From Auriscalpium vulgare (Eukaryota; Basidiomycota; Agaricomycetes; Russulales; Auriscalpiaceae), in contig JAHBBC010000051.1 of NCBI GenBank assembly GCA_019915015.1, forward strand, positions 1 through 64,000: a stretch of DNA of 64,000 nt. The letters run 5' to 3'. Made by a program: the position numbers and the translations under genes. Of this stretch, positions 40,132-51,088 are shown piece after piece. The stretch's first letter is position 1. Each line of letters starts with the position of its first letter. The notes under the pieces are model-generated. The model was given only the letters and a program-made list of their open reading frames with translations, was not told where the DNA came from and ran no database searches.

Positions 40132-40853
40132 ATGCGCAAGGCTGCGAAAGCGAAACAACCCTCACGAGCGCTAGACGACGACGACGATGGCCGTTTTCTT
40201 TCATCCGCATCCTCCTCGACCCCAGCGCGTGTCAAGATGCCACCACGCAGTCAACAGAATCGCCCACGACGTTCAGACCATGCACCGATGCCCCCTCCGC
40301 CGCCATCTTTGATCCCATCGACATCTGCGCTGCGTACACCCATCAAGCCTTCTCTAGCCCGCACCCGGCCATTAGACAACCCCCACCCTACCTCTTCGGT
40401 GCGCCAAACGCTCTCGCGCCCCATTTCGCTCCACAGCTCAGTCGCTCCGCAGGCCCAGACCCAGATGCCCGCGATGCCGGCAGGGCCATCCGACACAAAG
40501 CGTAAGCCCACTGCGCTGCCCGTCACGATGCCCTACCGGAAGCGGACGACGGTGACTCCGCTCAGCGTCGCAAAAGCGAGCGGCAACGGTAGCTTTGATC
40601 GACTCGCACCGCTGCCGGCGCCGAAGTTCCGCGCAATGCAAGCGAAGGGTGGAGCGGAGGGATTGCTGGGTGTCGGACAGCTGAGCATCGGGCAGGATGG
40701 TACGGAGGCGGTGGTGCTCGGGGATGCGAGGGAAGGGGAGGAAGAAGAGGCGGTCGGCGTTTCACCCGGAGGACACATTACGAAAAGGCGCGCAAAGAGC
40801 AGACCAGTGAGCTTGGAGCTCATCGAGAGTGCCAAGGGGCCTTACTCAGGTGA
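40132..40853 (+). pseudogene. Hypothetical basic, Pro-rich protein, 3' end replaced
   Basis: From ATG 40132 (MRKAAKAKQPSRALDDDDD) the frame is open and rich in Pro, Ser, Arg and Thr. It ends at a GTGAGT donor near 40853 after KRRAKSRPVSLELIESAKGP. The following 'exon' is simply the antisense of the CxC5 gene fragment, so the true C-terminus appears to have been lost. 39839-40131 may hold a further upstream exon. No family recognised. Confidence 0.4.
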
Positions 40854-40889
40854 GTCGCAATTGTCCTCAACTGCTCGTACATGTACTGA

Positions 40890-42441
40890 CTACATAGCAG
40901 AGACTCGCAAATGCGTCTGCTCCGCGCTGCTCTCCGGTATGAGGGGCGTACAGGAGCTCACCACGACGTTCGTGATCACGAAGGAGGGCGAGGATCACGA
41001 ACGCATCCCAGACCTGTTCGGTGGTGAGCGTGGATCCAAACTTGCTGGGAGTGGGCCGACGCATAGCGCGGCAGTACGATTCCAGGTGCAATACGGGGTT
41101 CAATAATCTTCTCAAATTGGAAGAATATGTAACAGAGACTACTTTATTTGACATCTTTGCCCTGCGGTTTGAGCTCAAGAGCAATGACATCATTTCGGGT
41201 TTTAAATGCAATTTAATAGCCGGAATGACGTCATCATCTCTTGCTAGCAATCGTGCTGTTCTATACGCTCTGCTGTTCTATACGCTCAATCCTAGTAATA
41301 TTACTGTGTGTGTGGAATGCTTTATAGGCAACAATATGTGTACAGTGAGTGTATCATCCCGAGTAGACGTGAGGCTGGTGAGGGAGCTGAAAGCGCGAGT
41401 GGACAAAGCGTGGGAGTGAATTTCCAAAAAAGGCGACACAGACTGTCGTTGCATGGGTCGAAAAAAAGCTGGATGTAGATGACATAAGCAACGATTCATA
41501 GGAATCGTAATTGCCAGTCCTCGACCTGAGTGTTGCTCTGAGATAGCGACATTTCATACGACCGTGCACAGTTTGTGGCAGACACCCTACTCGGAGGTGA
41601 GCACCACGTCAAAACCACATAGCAGCGGAACGGACGTACCAGCTGACAACCTCCAGGTCCGTCCATAGGCTGGCTAGTTCGGTTTGTACAAACTGATGCT
41701 CGCCAACTTGTAGGAAGGTCGGAACACCGGGGTAGTAGATGCGTTGGCCTCCGCGCACGTAGTAGTTGTGGTGATAGGTCGTCTGGCAGTCTGCGCGGAA
41801 TTATAAACACAGCGGACAGATGAGGACGAGAGGGGACATACAATGACATTATAGGTTTATTGCCCAGGCGGGGCGCGCGCCATCCTTGAGGGTAAATGCG
41901 ACGGCCCGTCGAGCTTGTTGCTTCCGAAGGGCAGGCCGACGTCCGCCACAGAGAGGGTTCTCGCAGCGGCTATGCGGCGGGTAGAAAGTGATAGTGGCTA
42001 GGCCACGTCAGAGATGGGGGACATGCAGCCGAAAGATGGCGACATACTGATGCCAAGGGGAAGGCCATGCTGCTCGAGCGCGCTCCGAACCGATGCCGCA
42101 TGCTCGTCGGGGCCAGGATTCACCCAGACAACGTCACAGAGAGCATCCCATATATCTTGGATGAGACCATAGGCAATGTTGGTAGCGTCGGACAGGACTG
42201 TGCATACGGATTGCGGTAGAAATGCAGGTGGCGGGCCGTCGGGGAAGGTCGGTGTGGGCTGCGCAAAGCAGATGTCGGCCTTCAGGGCGGCGGCGAGAGA
42301 GACGTAGATGAGGAGCTGTTCCATTGACACGGTCTCTAAGAGCTCGCGGTATTCACGCAGACGGCGAACGACCGAGACGAGCAGCATGGCGGGGGAGCGG
42401 GACGGGCAAAACACGTTCAAGTTCAGGCTGTATGCGCACAT
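40890..42441 (-). pseudogene. CxC5-type cysteine-cluster protein (KDZ transposon-associated), broken
   Basis: The 5' part (42441-41998) reads SMEQLLIYVSLAAALKADI, FLPQSVCTVLSDA and IWDALCDVVWVNPG. The next exon (about 41795-41645) carries TTYHHNYYVRGGQRIYYPGV and a VGEHQFVQTELASLW block, followed by SATNCARSYEM (about 41570). These are hallmarks of the CxC5 cysteine-cluster domain found in Agaricomycete KDZ transposons. The next conserved part, LTTEQVWDAFVILALLRDHE and PHTGEQR, is displaced to about 41030-40900 by some 400 bp of unrelated sequence, and the usual C-terminal cysteines are missing. Confidence 0.6.
41083..41500. other. Probable small insertion within the CxC5 gene
   Basis: AT-richer sequence of about 410 bp splits the CxC5 reading frame. 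ACGATTC occurs at both edges (about 41083 and 41494), a possible 7-bp target duplication, but removing it does not obviously restore the frame. No coding potential; it may be a MITE-like element. Confidence 0.35.
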
Positions 42442-43531
42442 TGGGTCTGGCTACGGATCGCCCATACAGATCTGACCGACAGCCTGGCCGGCCCAGGCCT
42501 GTCCAAACCCGATCAATCGCCGGAACTCCGCCGGAAGATTTGCGCCGGAACTTTTCGCCGGAGTTTCCATGTCCTGGATGCTCTCGAATGTAGGATATCT
42601 TCCAAACCGGTGGCTGTATTTCAAGCCCATGATGATCACTAGCGTACACAAAAATTCGCCGAACGAACTGGCAAGAAGGATAAGTACTGATGACCGCGGT
42701 GCTCCTCACAACTACTGTGCCCGCGGGCGCTTGCTCGGTGGGGCGTCCTCTGTGGGGCTCTTCGTAGACCGTTTAGGAGGTGCTTCGCTGTTCCCACGAC
42801 TCCGCGTCGCGACGACTTTGACCGGGGCGATGTGGCCTGAATTCCAGAAGTCAGAGCCCGTAGGAATGGTGACGGAATTGCCGGCTCCTTCCACCCAAGC
42901 GTCCAATTCATCGAGCCAGCGGAGGAAATTCTCGAAGCGCGCGCAGGTAGGCTCGCTCTTTGCATTCTTCGCGGCCTGGAGATGGCACTTGGCCATTTTG
43001 CGCATGTGGGGGATGTACTTCGGCCAATCCTCGTTCAGGTTCTGGGCGGCCAACTTTTCATCTTCCTCCGCTTCCCACTGATCAACGACACCCTCGTCCA
43101 ACATAGGGTACCCTTTGCGCAGTGCCGCGAGCAACGCCTGATTGGTGGACTTTCTTTCAGAGTCTGGCGTGGGGCGCGAGCGCTTGGCCGCGGGCTCTTC
43201 CGTCGACGCAGTGGGCTGACGCTTGGATGATCCGGCGGTCCTCGCTGGAGCTGCGAGCTTGTCGCCCGACGACTTCCCTACCGTGCTCTTAGCGGTGGCT
43301 AAGCGCATTGAACTCCTCGATGCTTGGTCGACCTGTTTCGTCTTGCCCTTCTTGGGACTGTTGCCTTCGGGCTCTTTGGCGGACTCGACGACTTCGTGCG
43401 ATCCAGTTGGCTCTCCCTCTGAGCGGGCGCTTGTAGCAGGGGACTTGGGGTCCAGGGCGCGCGGGGATGGCGGCTGCCCGCCCGTGCGGGATGAGACTTG
43501 CGCGTGGGGAGTCGTGGCGCGGGAGGATGTG

Positions 43532-43829
43532 TGTAAGAGGGGCGAACGCGTGTGGGCGCGCAACGCGCTCGTGCAGCGCTTGAGAAGCGCGACACGAGGC
43601 TACCGACGCGTGGAGCCAGCGCGTCGGTTCCCTGTGGCCAACTAGGCTGGCACAGGAGCCTAACAGATTGTTTGTATCTGTTAGGCTGTAGGCATTAGGC
43701 CGCGCCTCCTCGCTCTCGAGGAGGCACGACTACATCCACTCACTTTTGTACGCATCCATCGTTGCCAATACGAGCACACGGGTCGCGTTCATCCCGAGGG
43801 ATTGTTAAGTCTATCATCAAGCTATTACA
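43532..43829 (+). repeat. 5' LTR of the chromovirus
   Basis: 298 bp, starts TGTAAGAGG and ends ATTACA; same as 53593-53890. Contains an internal inverted repeat in CGCGCCTCCTC..GAGGAGGC. Confidence 0.95.
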
Positions 43830-43897
43830 CTTTTTTGAACGCCCACAACAAGTGAGCAAATCGTATTATTTGGTAAACTAACTACGACAAGTACAGT

Positions 43898-46800
43898 ATG
43901 CCGAGTGGAAAGAAAACCAGCAATCCCGCCCGCGGTGGCGGCCCTCGTACCTCCGAGCGGCTCGCCTCCAACAAGGACGGGACGTCCACACCTCCCGTGG
44001 ACTCTGGACAGACTCAGGAGTCTGGACAGAGCGTCGATACGATGGCGCCTGACAACGGCCCCATCGTCACCGACAGCGGCAACGCTCCTCCGGAGCAACC
44101 GCCTGAGGGCCCCTCAAATCGGGGCGTGTCCTCACACTCGTCTGTCGACGTCGAGGCAGAACTGAACCGTGGAGAGCAGAGCGACGGACAGTCGCCCACT
44201 CCTCCGCGCATCCCCGCTTCCCGCAAAGGAAAAGGGGTAGCGTTCGACAACAAGACGAACAGCCCCCCAGTGGTGCCAACCAATCTGGGGAGCGACATCC
44301 TGAGGGATGCGCTGGACGACATGTTCGTCCAGCTCGGTCTGCATGACTCGCAGATCGAAGAAGCGCATCGCACTGCTCAGCAGTCGATGGAGTCCGTGGC
44401 CAAAGCCAAGGAATTCTCGCGTATAGTGACACAAGGCCTTGACCGCCTGGCCAGCCAATATGGCTTTAGGCAGACGATCAAGGAGGAGGAGGCAGAGATC
44501 AACCTCCTCCAGCCTGTCGAGAAGGCTATTGCCGAGACTGGCAATGAACGTAATGTCGTAAACAACAGTACGGACGCTCCGCACAATAGACAGAGCATTG
44601 TCAGCATGACAAATGACAATTCGGCGCCCGTGCAGGTGTCGAATAAGGATAGCGACGACGAGTCGAAGCCTCCGGCGGCTATGAGAAGCAACGCCAGCAT
44701 TCCTGCGCCGCGCAGCGGGTTCCGCAAGATCGCAAGCGAGCAGAACGCACGCGCCGAGCGGCGCGCCGCTGCAATTGCAGGGCTGAAGCCGAGTCGCGAC
44801 CGCGTCTCGGCAGCGCCCTCGATACGCGAGATCTTGTCGGCCTATGACGCCGGCGATGATCGTCCCGACGGGGACACCTCTGATTACACAGAGGTCGACG
44901 ATGGGTTCGTGTCCCATATGTCGTATGCGGCAGGCCCAAGGCTACCCGCATATGCGAGCATCGGCCCGCATAAAATGACACTACGGGGAGTGAACGAACT
45001 CAACCCTACAGGGAACCGCATGAGCGTGCCCATAGGAGCCACGTCTCAGCTGCGGCCCCTGCAGCGTATAGTAGAAATGGTCCGCAAGCGAACCACCGAA
45101 GCATACGCACTGCCTCCTGGTGTAAAAACCATAAAGCAGAACCCACCCACTCCATTTGATGGAGAGGATAATCACCCCAAGATGGAGGAGTGGGTATCGT
45201 CGCTCCTCCGCGTAATGCGGCTGAGCGGAATAAACGGCGAGGAGTATGACGCCTACCGTGTCGACTTTGTCGGGCAAAACCTGAGCGGACCAGCCGCCAC
45301 CTGGTTTCACGACGAGGTCGAGTCCGAGGGACGCCAGAAGCGTAACTGGACTTTCGAGCAAGTGATAATCGGACTTCACAGCCGATTCATCATGAGCTCG
45401 GGGACGCAAGACGCGGTCCGTGCGTTCTACGGCACTCGCTACTCGCGCAAGAAGGGAGTTGCTGGCTACTTTAATGAGTTACGCAGCAACTCCGGCCGTC
45501 TGGTAGAAATGCCAGACGACTATACGTTCCGACAACAGTTCATGAGCGGTCTCCCCACGGAGATCGTTGACCTGATGTTCAAGACGCATAGTGCAAATCT
45601 GGACGAACATACGTCCGCCCAGATGCTCGACTTTGCCCTGAAGTCCGAGTATAGCATTAAACTCGCGCGTGAACACGCCCGAGATTTCCGTCCTTCAATG
45701 GAGAGGCCCACTATGGGCCAGCCCGCATTTGCGAAGGAAAAGGAAAAGGACTCGCGCGGTCAGTCGTCAAAGACTCACGACCGTAAGCGAGACTCCCGGC
45801 GCCCAGAGCGCAAGGAGTATAAGGAGCGGCCAAAGGCTCCTCTCCCCGCCGCCGAAAGGCGTTACGAGGGACCCCGTCCCGAGGTGAAAACCTTTAGAGA
45901 CAAAGGGAAGCCAGGAACGAAGCCTGGCGTGTGTTTCGCATGCGGGCAGCCAGGCCACTACATGGGCGATGCGGTGTGCCCCAAGAAAGGGGGCCCACGG
46001 ATGCACGCTGCTCGAGTTGAACACGATAGTGACGACCAGAACAGTCCTGGGCGCGAGGATGACCCTGGCGCCCAGAGCGACGACTCCGAACGTGACGATC
46101 CGTACGGAAGTCAGTACGAATCTGCGGATGAGTACGCAGAGAACCTGGAGAACCAGGCATCCGATGATGAATCGGATGCGGATGGCAGCCCCATCCGCAT
46201 GCATACGATGCGCATGCATTTCATGCAACTCGTCCCGCAGGATGAGCTACCAGCGCTTATACCGCTGGATGAACCTCCCGCTCTCGAAGAAGTCGTAAAC
46301 GACTCGGACGAGGAGGCGCCACTCGGGGCGGGACCAGACGCAATCATCGAGTACCCCGATGATACGCTGATACCCCCAGGAGAAGACCTAGGGGGAACGT
46401 ACTACGGTCCGTCTGCCGAAGGCGACTTCGGTATGACGTATGCTGAAGCTGTTTCAGCATACCAGCCTGGGGACACCCCGGGCTTCGGCCGAGCGTCTGA
46501 AATAGACGCGCAGGTCAGGCATAGTGACCGTCGCCGTGAATTGGAAGCTTGGTTTCAGCTGCCCCGCGAATTGCGCGATCAGCATGAAGCCCTGCAAGCC
46601 GAAGCAACGGCCGCCGCTGGGTACCAGCCTTTGGACCCGCGGCACCTGGTGGTCAACCCAGGACACGCCTGCTCACATCAGACGATGTGCGCGTCATGTT
46701 TCACATACGCGACACATATCCGACGGGCCGAGGACCGTGGAGACGCAGATCTTCTGCGCGCTCGCAAATATTACGAGGACGCAATAGAAGATCAATTTAA

Positions 46801-47749
46801 CCTAGGCTACAACACCGCGTTGTCAGCCGTATGGTCCGAACTTAAGATCTTCCGCCCTTCACACACCATGTCCAACGACTGGGTAAAAGGGTACCACGAC
46901 GCAGAGCGCGCGGTGCACACGATACCTATAAAAAGGTATCGTGTAATGAAACCCACAACTCAGGCCGCAGCATCATCAGCTGGACCTGAGAGCGACGACT
47001 CAGACTCCGAGCCGCCGCCGCTAGCAGACGAGCCCGCAAGGGAAAATCCTAGCGCGGACCTTGCCCCAGATGTTCAGGGGGAGGGGACGCACGCTATGCC
47101 GCGCAGGCAGCTAGCGCGTGTGGACACGCAAAAGGAACTGCGGCTCTTCGCAATGCGCGCGAAGATTCAGCAGGCTAACCTAGTTAGCCCGCCGAAACCC
47201 ACACAGTGGGTGTACTCAGCGAACATCCGGCGCAACTCCTCACCAGAAGAGCAGCCGGTACGTGATAATGTGAAGCACCAAGTGCTCGCAGCAATTATCA
47301 ACGTAGGCAATACGCCAATGTACGCACTGTTTGACAGCGGCAGTACAACGAATGGGATCAGCATGGATGCTGCCCATGTCGCGAAGCTCGACGTATTCGA
47401 ACTTCACGCTCCTATGACACTACAATTGGGTGTCATAGGGAGCAAGTGCCGTATTAACTACGGCACTAACTCTACTGTCACGGTCGGACAGCATGAGGCG
47501 CTCGTATACCTCGACGTGGCGAATATCGAGCACTACGACGTAATATTGGGCACCCCATTCATGAGTGCCAATAAGGTCAAGCTCGATTTCGAGGACCACA
47601 CTGTGAAAATCGGAAGCAAATCGATCCCCGCAGTGGCCCTTGACGCCGAGCGCGTACGCGCACAGCAGCGCAAGTCCACAGGACGTGCGCGAGCGGCACA
47701 CCCTCGAGTGCAAGCCGCACGTCAAGCACCGAAAGATGATGACGAATGA
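43898..47749 (+). CDS. gag: Chromovirus gag and aspartic protease
   Basis: ATG 43898, 1,283 aa. Acidic/Ser-rich N-terminus, then a gag capsid domain around residues 410-610 (TPFDGEDNHPKMEEW, ATWFHDEVES, VAGYFNELRS), a basic linker, a CCHC zinc knuckle (CFACGQPGHYMGDAVC) near residue 680, a long acidic spacer, and a retropepsin-like domain near residue 1,150 with ALFDSGSTTNG and a late VILGTPFM. The frame ends in a TGA at 47747-47749. The pol frame continues in the same phase immediately after, so a fusion by stop readthrough is possible. Confidence 0.9.
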   Translation: MPSGKKTSNPARGGGPRTSERLASNKDGTSTPPVDSGQTQESGQSVDTMAPDNGPIVTDSGNAPPEQPPEGPSNRGVSSHSSVDVEAELNRGEQSDGQSPTPPRIPASRKGKGVAFDNKTNSPPVVPTNLGSDILRDALDDMFVQLGLHDSQIEEAHRTAQQSMESVAKAKEFSRIVTQGLDRLASQYGFRQTIKEEEAEINLLQPVEKAIAETGNERNVVNNSTDAPHNRQSIVSMTNDNSAPVQVSNKDSDDESKPPAAMRSNASIPAPRSGFRKIASEQNARAERRAAAIAGLKPSRDRVSAAPSIREILSAYDAGDDRPDGDTSDYTEVDDGFVSHMSYAAGPRLPAYASIGPHKMTLRGVNELNPTGNRMSVPIGATSQLRPLQRIVEMVRKRTTEAYALPPGVKTIKQNPPTPFDGEDNHPKMEEWVSSLLRVMRLSGINGEEYDAYRVDFVGQNLSGPAATWFHDEVESEGRQKRNWTFEQVIIGLHSRFIMSSGTQDAVRAFYGTRYSRKKGVAGYFNELRSNSGRLVEMPDDYTFRQQFMSGLPTEIVDLMFKTHSANLDEHTSAQMLDFALKSEYSIKLAREHARDFRPSMERPTMGQPAFAKEKEKDSRGQSSKTHDRKRDSRRPERKEYKERPKAPLPAAERRYEGPRPEVKTFRDKGKPGTKPGVCFACGQPGHYMGDAVCPKKGGPRMHAARVEHDSDDQNSPGREDDPGAQSDDSERDDPYGSQYESADEYAENLENQASDDESDADGSPIRMHTMRMHFMQLVPQDELPALIPLDEPPALEEVVNDSDEEAPLGAGPDAIIEYPDDTLIPPGEDLGGTYYGPSAEGDFGMTYAEAVSAYQPGDTPGFGRASEIDAQVRHSDRRRELEAWFQLPRELRDQHEALQAEATAAAGYQPLDPRHLVVNPGHACSHQTMCASCFTYATHIRRAEDRGDADLLRARKYYEDAIEDQFNLGYNTALSAVWSELKIFRPSHTMSNDWVKGYHDAERAVHTIPIKRYRVMKPTTQAAASSAGPESDDSDSEPPPLADEPARENPSADLAPDVQGEGTHAMPRRQLARVDTQKELRLFAMRAKIQQANLVSPPKPTQWVYSANIRRNSSPEEQPVRDNVKHQVLAAIINVGNTPMYALFDSGSTTNGISMDAAHVAKLDVFELHAPMTLQLGVIGSKCRINYGTNSTVTVGQHEALVYLDVANIEHYDVILGTPFMSANKVKLDFEDHTVKIGSKSIPAVALDAERVRAQQRKSTGRARAAHPRVQAARQAPKDDDE

Positions 47750-50700
47750 AGTGTGTCGGCAGGCTCTATGAGAGTAGAACCTGCCACCACCGAGGCGCCT
47801 CCTCGGCGCCCGGAGCCAGAGCCTCCGGATGTAGGGGAAGATACGGAAATCGACAAGTTGAGGCAGGCATGGTACGAGCGTACACGGGACGTGATGTGCC
47901 CCGTACCGCTCGAACTACCGCCGTTTAGACTAGTCAATCACCGGATATCGCTGATAGACGAGAAGTTGAAAATCAACTTTCGCCTCCCACGATGCCCGGA
48001 TGCTCTCAAGCCACAACTCGCTGAGAAGATCCAGCGCTATGAAGCGGCTGGATGGTGGGAACGCCGCGTTGCACGCGAGGCAGCCCCACTCCTGTGCATC
48101 CCCAAGAAATCAGGGAAGCTCAGGACTGTTGTCGATGCAAGGTTACGCAACGACAACACAGAGAAGGATGTAACACCCTTCCCTGACCAGGATCAAATCC
48201 GTATGGACGTCGCTCGCGCGAAGTTCCGTACGAAGATCGACATGAGCGATGCATACGAACAGATCCGTATCGAGTCGGACGATGTCTGGAAGACAACGTT
48301 CGCCACGATCTATGGGACGTTCGTAAGTCTTGTCATGCAGCAAGGGGACTGCAATGCCCCTGCTACATTTCAAAGACTCATGACTGTAATATTCCAAGAC
48401 CTCATTGGAATTTACGTTCATGTATATCTTGACGATATATTCGTATTCTCCGACTCAATCGAGGAACACGAATCCCACCTGGGGGTGGTGTTCGACCGAC
48501 TAAGGACGAACCACTTATTCCTGAGCCAGGAAAAGTGCGACATATATTCCATGAAAATGGATTGTCTTGGCCATATTGTGGACAAGGACGGACTACACGC
48601 TGACTCTGACAAGATGGCGCGCGTCCGTAACTGGCCCGTCCCTAGAAACCAGGACGATGTCCGTAGATTCCTGGGGCTGGTACAGTATCTGGCACATTTT
48701 ATGCCAGATGTCACCGCGTACACAACACCCCTCTCGGGGATTATGGGACATGGGCGGCCATTCATCTGGGGCCCCTTGCAGCAGCGATGCTTTGAGAGCA
48801 TACGCGATCTAGCCTGCAAAACTCCTATCCTCAGGCCAATAGACCCGAGGACAGGAGTGCCCATATGGGTAATATGCGACGCCTCCACCTACGGAGTTGG
48901 CGCCGTATATGGCCAAGGCGATGAATGGCAGACATGTCGTCCTGCAGGATTCATGTCGAAGAAGTTCTCCAACGCACAGAAGAATTACTTCACGTACGAG
49001 CAGGAGACATTGGCGGTGCTAGAAGCACTGGCCAAATGGTCGGATAAGCTGCGAGGAAGACACTTCACAGTCGTCACCGACCACAAGGCCCTCGAATTCT
49101 TCGAGACTCGCGCCAACCTCTCACCACGGCAAGCGCGGTGGTGGGAGTTCCTTGCCACATTCGACAAGGAAATTGTATACGTCTCAGGCGCGTACAATAT
49201 AGTAGCCGATGGATTCTCGAGGATATTCAGCGGCACCGGCCCCGATCCGCCAGGCACTGAGTACGTTCGAATGGACGAAGTACTGGATCCAGATCATGAC
49301 GACCTGTCTCCGGAACGCGTCCTCGAACTAGCAGCAATCTCTGTCAAAGAGCTGGTTGCAACTCGAGATATCGAGGCCGCTGAGTTGGCACAACATGCGC
49401 AACAATCAGCGGGGCTGGCCACTGGACAGAACTCCGATGGAGATCAGGCCGTGGACAGCGCCCTACAAGGAGGGCCCTCATTACATGAGATGATCAGCGC
49501 AGACGTGGATTGGGCCGGACTAGCTCGCTCCACGTACGCACATGACACATTCTTCGCCGACATTCGCGAACACCCAGATAGACACGCAGCGTTTGAAACG
49601 CGCGATGAACTAATCTGGGTGAAGACGACAGGTGGCGAGTACCGTGTCTGCGTGCCTGACGCGATGGTCGGGAAGCGCAAGTTGCGCGAGATGATTGTGA
49701 GCGCGGCCCACAATATCATCGGGCATCTCGGGGGTCAGCGAACCGCCGAGTATGTGCGCCGATGGTTCTGGTGGCCAGGGCTAGGCAAGCATGTGGACAA
49801 GTTCTGCTTGTCATGCGGAACCTGCCAGACCACCAAAACGCTGAACAAAGCGCCGGCCGGACTTTTGAAAAGTCTGCCAACGCCCGAGCGGCCGTGGTCA
49901 TCCATTGGAATGGACTTCTTCGGCCCGTTCCCTCCGTCTGACGGATATGACTACGTGTGGCTGGTCATAGACCGGTTCACGTCGTTAATCCACTTGGTGC
50001 CGATTACCACGCGCACCAAGACCACCGAGCTCGCAACACTGTACATGCGCGAGGTGGTACGGCTTCATGGAATCCCAGATTCCATCGTATCCGATAGGGA
50101 CGCGAAGTTCACGTCAATATTTTGGCGTGAACTGCACCGGATCACGGGCACAAAATTAACGATGTCGACATCGTTTCACCCGCAGACCGACGGTGCATCT
50201 GAGCGCGCGATACGCACAGTGTCTCAGATCTTGCGGAGCATGGTACGCCCGGACCAATCGGACTGGGTGCGCCATCTGCCGCTCGCTGAGTTTGCCATCA
50301 ACTCCAGCGTGAGCGCATCCACCGGATACGCCCCGTTTGAGTTGACGTACGGGTATATGCCACGGATCATAAAATTCCCCGTGGCAAGTACCCCGTACCC
50401 TGGCGTACGAGAATACGCCAGGCACGCACGGGAGAGTCTCGAGCGTGCGCACGACTCCATCATAGAGTCCCGCGTGAAGCAGACGCTCCACGCGAACCGT
50501 CGCCGAAGCGAGGGCGACGAGTACCAGGTCGGTGACCTGGTGTACCTCAGCACGCTTAACCTAAACCTCCCCAAGGGGAGGGCGTTCAAGCTATTGCCGA
50601 AGTACATCGGGCCCTTCTCGGTGATCGAGGCACGACCCGAGACATCCAACTACAAGCTGGATCTCCCTGAGGAGTTACGGAAACGCCGGATACACCCGAC

Positions 50701-51025
50701 GTTCCACTCCTCACTGCTGAGGAAGCACGAAGCCAACGACGACGCACTGTTCCCGGGACGGGAGCCCAAAGCCTTTTACGACTTTGGGCGCGCCGACGAG
50801 GAGGAGTGGGTCGTCGACGCGATCGTGGGACACGACTGGAAGGGGAAGACTATCCTCTTCCAGGTTCGATGGGCTTTAGGTGACTACACCTGGGAGCCCA
50901 TCGAAAATCTGGACGAGGTGGAGGCCCTCGACCAGTATCTCGCGCTACAAGGAGTAGCGGAGTGGAGGCAGTTGCCAAGGAAGATCGCCGCGCGTAAGGC
51001 GGTGTCTCCTCGGAACCGCCGCTAG
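47750..51025 (+). CDS. pol: Chromovirus pol: RT, RNase H, integrase, chromodomain
   Basis: About 1,090 codons in the same frame as gag-PR, separated by one TGA. First in-frame ATG at 47768. Reverse transcriptase carries HVYLDDIFVFSDS; RNase H has VICDAS, YEQETLAVLE and VVTDHKALEFF; integrase has the HHCC site (AAHNIIGHLGG, CLSCGTC) and D,D,E in GMDFFGPF, IVSDRDAKF and GASERAIRT. The C-terminus is a chromodomain, WVVDAIVGHDWKGKTILF to YTWEPIENL, which in other chromoviruses guides integration to particular chromatin. All catalytic residues are intact. Confidence 0.93.
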   Translation, partial: SVSAGSMRVEPATTEAPPRRPEPEPPDVGEDTEIDKLRQAWYERTRDVMCPVPLELPPFRLVNHRISLIDEKLKINFRLPRCPDALKPQLAEKIQRYEAAGWWERRVAREAAPLLCIPKKSGKLRTVVDARLRNDNTEKDVTPFPDQDQIRMDVARAKFRTKIDMSDAYEQIRIESDDVWKTTFATIYGTFVSLVMQQGDCNAPATFQRLMTVIFQDLIGIYVHVYLDDIFVFSDSIEEHESHLGVVFDRLRTNHLFLSQEKCDIYSMKMDCLGHIVDKDGLHADSDKMARVRNWPVPRNQDDVRRFLGLVQYLAHFMPDVTAYTTPLSGIMGHGRPFIWGPLQQRCFESIRDLACKTPILRPIDPRTGVPIWVICDASTYGVGAVYGQGDEWQTCRPAGFMSKKFSNAQKNYFTYEQETLAVLEALAKWSDKLRGRHFTVVTDHKALEFFETRANLSPRQARWWEFLATFDKEIVYVSGAYNIVADGFSRIFSGTGPDPPGTEYVRMDEVLDPDHDDLSPERVLELAAISVKELVATRDIEAAELAQHAQQSAGLATGQNSDGDQAVDSALQGGPSLHEMISADVDWAGLARSTYAHDTFFADIREHPDRHAAFETRDELIWVKTTGGEYRVCVPDAMVGKRKLREMIVSAAHNIIGHLGGQRTAEYVRRWFWWPGLGKHVDKFCLSCGTCQTTKTLNKAPAGLLKSLPTPERPWSSIGMDFFGPFPPSDGYDYVWLVIDRFTSLIHLVPITTRTKTTELATLYMREVVRLHGIPDSIVSDRDAKFTSIFWRELHRITGTKLTMSTSFHPQTDGASERAIRTVSQILRSMVRPDQSDWVRHLPLAEFAINSSVSASTGYAPFELTYGYMPRIIKFPVASTPYPGVREYARHARESLERAHDSIIESRVKQTLHANRRRSEGDEYQVGDLVYLSTLNLNLPKGRAFKLLPKYIGPFSVIEARPETSNYKLDLPEELRKRRIHPTFHSSLLRKHEANDDALFPGREPKAFYDFGRADEEEWVVDAIVGHDWKGKTILFQVRWALGDYTWEPIENLDEVEALDQYLALQGVAEWRQLPRKIAARKAVSPRNRR

Positions 51026-51088
51026 ATCCCGATGGAATCTGCGGCAAATCTGACGCCCGGTTGTCAGATAGCGACAGGCGCCCTGAGG

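Noticed and set aside
40854..41106. C-terminal exon of the gene at 40132
   Set aside because: It is the exact antisense of the conserved CxC5 block LTTEQVWDAF, so the plus reading is a chance frame.
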